From the NCBI GenBank assembly GCA_022376515.1, contig WTXI01000012.1:744001-808000 (forward strand): 64,000 nt of DNA. The letters run 5' to 3'. Below are positions 57,001 to 64,000 of the stretch, in pieces. Position 1 is the first letter of the stretch; each line of letters opens with the position of its first letter. Source of the DNA: Lactifluus volemus (Eukaryota; Basidiomycota; Agaricomycetes; Russulales; Russulaceae). The notes under the pieces were generated by a model. The model had not been told where the DNA came from and did no database searches. It saw only the letters and a program-made list of their open reading frames with translations. A program made the translations under genes and the position numbers.

Positions 57001-60000
57001 ATTGGAGGATGGGCGGTCGGGCGTTCTACTAGTAGATGTAAACTGCCATGGCGGTGATGGCAGGACCCCATTGATTTCAGCTTCGGAGAGCGGCCATCTT
57101 GATATCGTGCAGCTACTACTCAAGAATGGGGCTGCTGTCAACTCCCGTAGCAATAGAGGCTGGACCTCATTGAAGTCAGCTTCGCGGAACGGCCATCGGG
57201 ACATCGTGCAGCTGCTACTCGAGAATGACGCTGCTGTCGACTCTCCTGACAATGAAGGCTGTACCCCATTGATCGAAGTTTCAACATTCGGCCATCTGGA
57301 TATTGTGCAGCTGCTACTCCAGAATGGGGCTGCTGTCGACTCCCTTGGCAATGGCTGGACCCCATTGACGTCAGCTTCGCGATACGGCCATCGGGATATC
57401 GTGCAGCTACTACTCGAGAATGACGCTGCTGTCGACTCTCCTGAAAATGAAGGCTGGACCCCATTGATGTCAGCTTCAGCATTCGGCCATCTTGATATCG
57501 TGCAGCTACTACTCAAGAATGGGGCTGCTGTCAACTCCCGTAGCAATAGAGGCTGGACCCCATTGAAGTCAGCTTCGCGGAACGGCCATCGGGACATCGT
57601 GCAGCTGCTACTCGAGAATGACGCTGCTGTCGACTCCCGTGACAATGAAGGCTGGACCTCATTGAAGTCAGCTTCGTGCAACGGCCATCGGGATATCGTG
57701 CAGCTACTACTCGAGAATGACGCTGCTGTCGACTCTCCTGACAATGAAGGCTGGACCCCATTGATGTCAGCTTCAGCATTCGGCCATCTGGATATTGTGC
57801 ATCTGCTACTCCAGAATGGGGCTGCTGTCGACTCCCGTGACAATGAAGGCTGGACCACATTGATGTCAGCTTCGCAGAACGGCCATCGGTACATCGTGCA
57901 GCTGCTACTCACACATGGGGCTACTATCAACTCCTGTGACAATGAAGGCTGGACCACATTGATGTCAGCTTCGCGACACGGCCATCTGGACATCGTGCAG
58001 CTGTTACTCAAGAATGGGGCTACTATCAACTCCCGTGACAATGAAGGCTGGACCCCATTGATGTCAGCTTTGTGCAACGGCCATCGGGATATCGTGCGGC
58101 TACTACTCGAGAATGACGCTGCTGTCGACTCCCGTGACAATGAAGGCTGGACCCCATTGAAGTCAGCTTCGCGGAACGGCCATCGGGACATCGTGCAGCT
58201 GCTACTCGAGAATGACGCTGCTGTCGACTCCCGTGACAATGAAGGCTGGACCTCATTGAAGTCAGCTTCGTGCAACGGCCATCGGGATATCGTGCAGCTA
58301 CTACTCGAGAATGACGCTGCTGTCGACTCTCCTGACAATGAAGGCTGGACCCCATTGATGTCAGCTTCAGCATTCGGCCATCTGGATATTGTGCATCTGC
58401 TACTCCAGAATGGGGCTGCTGTCGACTCCTGTGACAATGAAGGCTGGACCACATTGATGTCAGCTTCGCAGAACGGCCATCGGGACATTGTGCAGCTGCT
58501 ACTCGAGAATGGGGCTGCTGTCGACTTTCGTGACAACGAAGGCTGGACCCCATTGATGTCAGCTTCTCAGAAAGGCCATCTGGATATCGTGACGCTGCTA
58601 ATCCAAAATGGCGCTACTGTCGAGTCCTCCGATAATCATGGCTGGACTCCGTTGAGGTCAGCTTCGCAATTCGGCCATCTAGATATTGTGCAACTGCTGC
58701 TCCAGAACGGCGCGGCAGTGGACACCGGCGACAATCAAGGTTTCGTTCCATTACATTTCGCATCAGGAGGTGGACATTTCGATGTGGTAAAGGCGTTACT
58801 AGATCACCATTCAACTGTCGACATCCCCGCCGTCCATGGAATAACTCCCCTGCACGTGGCATCTGCTGCTGGAGAACTCGGCGTTGCACTCTTCCTGATT
58901 GAGCGTGGTGCAGACGTGAATTCCAGAGATGACCTGGGCCGGACTCCATTACACTTTATTGCGGAATTCGGACACATCAATATCGCGCAAGTATTACTTG
59001 ACCCCGGCGCAAATGTATACACACCGTGCGCAAATATGTGGACTCGACTGCAGGTCACATCAGCTACTCATTATTCTGACATTTCCCAATTCCTCACCGA
59101 GCTTCGCGCTTACGTCGAGGCCTATAAGGAGCACCTGAATGCTGTGTTTGTCCCGCCAACGCAACTTGATATTGCGCTTTCGCAAGTCCAATACCGACCA
59201 ATCACAGGGTTCAAAGATAGCGACGGTTGCACACCATTGCACGTAGCAGCACGAAATGGGCACCTTGATATTGTCAAACTTCTAGTCTATTTAGAGGCAG
59301 ATGTCAACACACGGAATGGCGATGAGATGACACCACTGGACGTGGCCTTTACAAATGCGAAATGGGATGTCGCGAGCTTCTTGACGGAGCGGACGGGAGT
59401 GGGAGACATGTATTATTTGGCCAGCATACTGGCAGGCATGACCATGCTGGATACCAAATCACAAAACCCGGTCCCGGATGTCATGAATCTATCACCTAGT
59501 TCTGGGGAGAACCCAACGTTTCTTGACGCCGAGATGACTTTGTTATTTACCGCATCCAAAGAGGGGAACCTCGACATGGTACGGTCGTTACTCAGCCGTG
59601 GCGCGAATGTCAATGAACAGAACCATGGACGTAAAGACACTCCGTTGCATGGTGCGTCAGAAGAAGGAAGACTTGAAGTTGTGAAGTTGTTAATTGAACA
59701 TGGTGCGGATGTGAACTCCCGGGACAGGTGTGGGCTTACGCCGTTGCACTCGGCACCAGTCAGCAGAAATTTGGATATTGTTCAGCTATTACTTGACCAT
59801 GGCGCCAATGTGGATGCAAAGATGTATGACCTCTGGACTCCCTTACACGTCGCAGTCATCAACGGCCATCTCGAGATAGTCAAGCTGCTCCTAGAACGGG
59901 GAGCAAATTTTCATCTGCGGAATGTTCAAGGCAACACGCCATACCAGGAAGCATTAAAGTACAACTGGTCGGACATTGCACGATTATTGTCGGAGAATGG

Positions 60001-60010
60001 GGCGCATTAA
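54088..60010 (+). CDS. Goodbye-NACHT-ankyrin STAND receptor 4, intact
   Basis: Eight exons with GT-AG introns give one frame of 1851 residues: 54088-54396, 54458-54511, 54565-54760, 54810-54998, 55036-55158, 55223-55247, 55300-55899, 55951-60010. Residues about 15-186 form a Goodbye-type helical domain (FPPAKAVFVG, QIMLEILSVLALTT). The NACHT domain follows: P-loop PGSGKSVL at 291-298, Walker B VDALDE near 392, VTSR sensor motif, then the MFRWVACQLE post-NACHT region. From about residue 738 to the end there are some 31 ankyrin repeats. The family works as cytosolic NTP-dependent recognition switches, in some fungi for allorecognition or defence; ligand and effector are unknown here. Intron 4 is only 37 bp with a GTCCTG donor, the weakest part of the model. 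Confidence 0.93.
55223..55247 (+). other. 25-nt micro-exon carrying the P-loop (receptor 4)
   Basis: Exon of 25 bases between introns 55159-55222 and 55248-55299. It is needed to keep both the frame and the Walker A motif, and is conserved at 15412-15436 and 40854-40878. Confidence 0.82.
57056..58740 (+). repeat. Homogeneous ankyrin array of receptor 4 (17 units)
   Basis: Seventeen units of 33 residues (one of 32). Units 6-9 reappear as units 12-15 exactly 594 bp (six units) downstream, nearly identical in DNA; units 1-2 are likewise close to units 5-6. This is a higher-order repeat formed by recent internal duplication. Variation is concentrated at the residue after GWT-L, the two before GH, the one after GH, and the three after LLL. 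Confidence 0.9.
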
Positions 60011-60899
60011 GGTATGATCTAACATGGTTTCACAGACATGCTGCTCAAATACGCATTCAGATGTGGACGTTACTTCAATTTGATGATTCTGGGATGGATT
60101 CGCATGGGGGGTACTGTAATACTACAACTAGTCATGCCACTGGACGACTTGCGCTGGTATGAGGTCAAATGACTCGAGGAAGGGTGTTATACTGCATTGG
60201 AACATTCGGACAAACAGGAGGGGTGGAAAGATGGCACTATGTACGATTGTCGTGGCAACATGTGTTAATCCCTTAAGCTACGGGTGCACTTCACATCCAA
60301 AGTCTTGCCGGTGCGTGATTCAGTATCACAACCAAAGACACGAAGCGTTAGACGAAAAACATTCATGCATTCATGACTCAAGGTAGATTGAAGAGGACAT
60401 AATGATCCGTAGTTCGATTGAAGGAAGAAAAATGAGGTTGAATAAAAGCCGTCAGTTCAGTTACAGGTGCAAGGACGTGAATAAGGTTCAGTCATCAGAG
60501 ATCAATGCGACGGCAACGTCGTTGAGCATGAAGGTGTAAAAAAGGGAACTCGGGTGATGATGATGGATGAAAGTATATGTATATCTGTAGAAGTTTGTAA
60601 AGCATAAATGTATCAGGGGAAGTTTAGTGGAGCGTCGTAAGAGGGGCGAGGGGAGTAAATGGCGTAAGTAGAAATGGTGACACAAGGGGCAAGTTGCGTA
60701 AAGAAGATTTGAAGACGTATGTAAACGTTGTTGGGAGGAGGGGGGCATGACAAAACTCTAATAGAGATATAAACAGCTAAATACGTGCGTGATGGAAAGC
60801 GAGCATGAAGGATTGCAAAAAAAAAGAGACGTCTTGAGATTGAGAGCACCAAAAAAAAAGGGGACAACAATGGAGGAAACCGGGCGGGCGGGGCGTCGT
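60011..60899. other. Convergent intergenic region, unit 4
   Basis: Homologous to 19620-20533. No gene recognised. The 3' ends of receptor 4 and membrane gene 4a converge here. Confidence 0.5.
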
Positions 60900-63800
60900 T
60901 TAATGAGGCGTGGTGAATGTTCGTGTGTGCGGGGGCGCATAATGTTCCATTCCACTAGGACTCGTCGGCGTCCTCCCACTCGACTCTGTACTTTGACTGA
61001 CGATAGTCGGAGGCATCGTCACGAGCGACGCAGTAGCCGTACTCAAGTCTGCTGCTGGCGGCGGCGGCGGGGACGGTGGTGTGACACTAACGTGCGTTTC
61101 GGGCAGAGGGATCGGCAAGCCTCCTTCGGGTGAATGTTGTCGCGTCTGAGCCTGGGACTGCGCCTGTGTGACCGTACGTGTCTGCGTCTGCGTCGAGCCA
61201 CTCGTGGTATCCTCAGACTGTACAGACTGAGACAATAACGAGAGAGGTGAAGTCTGAGACGTGAACGAACGCGCCGTCTGGAGCTGGGCCTGTTCGGACG
61301 ACGAGGATGAAGCGCTGCGCGCACGTGCAGCTGCGCCACCACTTCTCGACTCTTCCTGCTGCTCCGCCTGTCCCTCTGCTCTAGCTCTCACCCGAGCAGA
61401 TACAGCAGCAGCAACCGCAGCCGCTGCAGCCGACGAAGACGATACCGATGAACGACCCGTATCACTCTCGAGCGTCCGCGTCCGCGCACCCCCGGTTCGT
61501 CTCAACGACCCAAGACCAGTGCCGGCCACCCCTGGCACGCCAAACGTATGATTCTTAGGATTACTCAGCGCACCGTCGCTCGCTGACGCCTCCGACGATT
61601 CTCCACCCGACAACCGAACCGCACCGGGAGAACCGGGCGCACGCCCTAGTACGAGTTCGATGCTAGATCGCGATGCGCCACCGATACTGTGTATGAGGCT
61701 CTGTGTCCGCGTGCGCCTCGGCGCAAGCGACACGCTGGCTGCCGAGACGTGTGAATTATGTCGAGAACTGGCGCCACTGCCGCTACCCGTGCCTCCGGAT
61801 CCAGAACTGGTATGCCGCGAGCGAGAGCGAGATCTGAATGCGCCACTGATCCTAGCGAGCGAAGCCGCGCTGCCATTCCGCGATCCGAGAAGGGAAGCTC
61901 TCGGACTTGGTTGCGACGATGGTGCCGACAGCAGACCGACTGAATCTTCACGCTCGCGCGCCTCGAGTGAGCCATCGGGTGACGGTTGACCTGAGCGTGG
62001 CGAGCGATCATCTTCACGGTCTGATTCCGGGACTGGGTCTGAACTGACAATGCTCGTGCGCAGATGTCGAGTGGTGGTGAACGCGGTGATATTCCTCGAA
62101 TGCTGATGGAGGAGGTGGAGGACGCGTGGCCGTGACGCCACCTGCTGGAGTAGGGGAAACTGGGACGCTGCCTGCGCGCTGGCGTGTGCTCGTGCCGGCT
62201 GCAGGGTGCCGTGGAGGCATGGGCATTCCACCGCGCGCGCGTTCTTGAGGGCTTGGTGCGGACGAACTTGGAGCGGCCGCCGAGACGGGTGAACCAGGAG
62301 AAGGCGATGAAGAAGTGGTGGCCGTCTCTGCATTACCCGTGCTGCGCGCGTCGTGTGACTCACGTGTCTAAGTGCTCTTGCTCTGCGGTGTAGCAGTTGT
62401 CCGAGAGAAGGCAAACGGAGGCGAACCCGTGGACGACATGCTTCCGCCGTGTGCCGGGTGACGAAACGCGAATGGGTAACGGCTGGGTATGGGGTGTCCG
62501 AGGCTCGAGAGTGAGTTTGACGCACGACCAGAGAACGAGGATGGATCTTCGCTTGTGCGGCGTCGGGTCTCCTCTTCCTCTTCATCCTCCTCTTCTACCT
62601 CTTCCTCCACCTCGTCTTCAACGTGCACCACAATGTCACCCTCTTCATCTTTCTCCTCGCCATCATGTTCTCCTCCTTCGCCCTCTATCAACCCAGGCGA
62701 TGGCGGGAACGGAATCTGTTCCTTCTCGCTGCTATCCCTCGAACCAAACCCAGTGAAAGGATAAGGCAGGCTCTTGATAGGCGCTTTGCCTCCCTCTGTC
62801 ATCTTCGTTTCCTGCAGATGAGCCTCCGGTGGCGATGCCGTGACGAGTGCGGGGCCATCAACCTGGCTGCTCCTGCGCGACTGAGGGCTTTCAAACAGTT
62901 CCCGCGAGAGCATGCCCCTGCGCGCCGGCTGCGGCTGCGCTGTAACGCCAAGACCAACTGCAGCAAAGACCTTCTCGATACCCTCGAAACCGCCCTCGGA
63001 GTGCTGACCAGCGGTCGTCGTCTGTGTCGTGCGCGGCGCGCGAAGCGTGAGACAAAATTCGTACGCTTCCAGCACGCGCAGGAGTGTACATTCTTTCCAG
63101 ATCCATGGAAACATCTCGGCACCACCACCAGCGCCCATGCCACCAATCTCAGACTTTTCGCTGTAAATTGAGGCCGTACGACCAATTTCCGCCTCCTCCC
63201 AGCGTGTGCGGGGCCCACAGAGCCCCGCGCAGCCATACCCGCTGAACGTCCAGAGACCGACCCTGCGCGAACCTTTAACCCTCGAGTTGAGAGAGGTAGA
63301 GAGAGAAGAAACGTACCAACTAAGCAGGAGGACGAGGGTCCTCCAGGCCGCCCAGGCAGCATTGGCAATCAACACACCTTTGGCGTAGCCAGAAAGTGTG
63401 GCCGTGCCAGTATTGAAAAACGTTCCGTCGCGCTGCGTGATACTCGGATCAACGTCTGGGAGCGATAACCCACCAGGGAAACGCAGGACTGAAGAACATG
63501 AGGAGGAGCGCGAGGGCCAAGCCTGCACGCGGGAGGAGTGTCGCGATTGTCGGGAAGTTCTGGGAATAAAAATAGCACGTCTCTGCGATCGCGTCGCGCA
63601 GCGATCCCTCAGCGGATCGGAGGATAGCGTTCGAGTTGACGTGAGGGAAGGCCGAGCTGCGGACGTGTTGGAAGCAAAAGTGGGTGTAGGACGTCATGGA
63701 GGTCAAATTGAAAGCCGGGGAAGATAAAATAAATGGGCAGGATGACAGGACGACCTGAAACAATTATCTGTCTAGAGAGGAAGAATGCAAGAGGGGCAGA

Positions 63801-64000
63801 TAGGGAACTCACGAAAGCGCCAGCGACGGTAAAAGGAGTAGATGAGCTCGTAGCCAAGCAATACGCCGAATATCCAGATGGTCCAGCATGCAATGTAGGC
63901 GACAGCGCCAATGACCCAGTTGCGACCAGAACCGGGTACTCCGGGGGCGTCAGGATTCGGAAACTTTGCTACTCTAGCGACCTCAATTAACGGCAAAACA
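60900..64000 (-). pseudogene. Polytopic membrane protein gene 4a (5' end outside the window)
   Basis: The C-terminal TAA is at 60900-60902 (last residues TRTFTTPH). A long frame at about 60900-62050 covers the Ser/Arg/Gln tail. One extra base near 62070 and a TAG at 62368-62370 interrupt it. The upstream frame from 62371 to about 63480 encodes the acidic run and the hydrophobic segments ANAAWAAWRTLVLLLSW and GLALALLLMFF; exons further upstream continue to the window edge (CWTIWIFGVLLGYEL near 63880). The first exon is not in the window. Confidence 0.7.

Larger units (their letters stand above)
53546..64000. repeat. Segmental unit 4 of the array (runs off the window)
   Basis: Contains receptor 4 and most of membrane gene 4a. 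The window ends inside the membrane gene, so whether a b copy and a fifth unit follow cannot be seen. Confidence 0.85.

Noticed and set aside
56803..58536. 577-codon minus-strand ORF across the ankyrin array of receptor 4 (and similar ones at 42880-43380 and 17318-17548)
   Set aside because: It is the antisense of the 33-residue repeats; openness follows from the repeated codons, and the encoded Ser-rich repeat has no family signature.
57056..58740. CRISPR-like or satellite array
   Set aside because: The regular 99-bp period is coding ankyrin repeats in a eukaryotic gene; there are no spacers.

Overview
The window looks like a nuclear segment of a filamentous basidiomycete, probably an Agaricomycete. 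It has intron-rich genes (37-64 bp GT-AG introns), Goodbye-NACHT-ankyrin STAND receptors, a copia retrotransposon and nested hAT-like elements. No bacterial signals, rRNA genes or CRISPR arrays are seen. The species was not identified.

Positions 97-13664 are a transposon nest. A 7.07-kb copia element (97-7169) has 382-bp LTRs and a 5-bp target duplication; its gag-pol is broken by stops, frameshifts and a 1.7-kb DNA element (4505-6216). After it comes a five-level nest: a hAT-like element with a TAGACTGTCC terminus (7270-13664) holds a second hAT-like element with an 8-bp target duplication (8578-13490). That holds a tRNA-derived SINE-like sequence, split by a 3.4-kb element (9900-13319), which carries rearranged fragments of a host gene that is also present in the cluster to the right. 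The elements at 4505-6216 and 9900-13319 share termini (CATCAGNAA), a 2-bp target duplication, subterminal repeats and a 3' module, and appear to be one family. No transposase is visible in any of these DNA elements.

Positions 13675-64000 are a tandem segmental array of four units starting near 13675, 24771, 39153 and 53546; steps are about 11.1, 14.4 and 14.4 kb. Each unit has a plus-strand Goodbye-NACHT-ankyrin gene followed by a convergent minus-strand gene for a polytopic membrane protein with a long Ser/Pro-rich tail (copy a). Units 2 and 3 also hold a second, 3'-truncated copy (b). Unit 1 has one chimeric copy, b-like at its N-terminal side and a-like at its C-terminal side. Relics of membrane-gene exons in both orientations lie upstream of the receptor genes.

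Receptor 4 (54088-60010) can be spliced into an uninterrupted frame of 1851 residues with about 31 ankyrin repeats. Receptor 1 has the same eight-exon structure but one extra A in exon 1. Receptor 3 has lost the first ATG and has a frameshifted C-terminus. Receptor 2 is full of single-base indels. Ankyrin number differs between copies (about 25, 23 and 31 in receptors 1, 3 and 4) and the central repeats are nearly identical at DNA level, as expected for a fast-evolving fungal NLR-like recognition locus. All membrane-gene copies carry frame lesions. The immune or allorecognition role is inferred from the family; the sequence does not show it directly.
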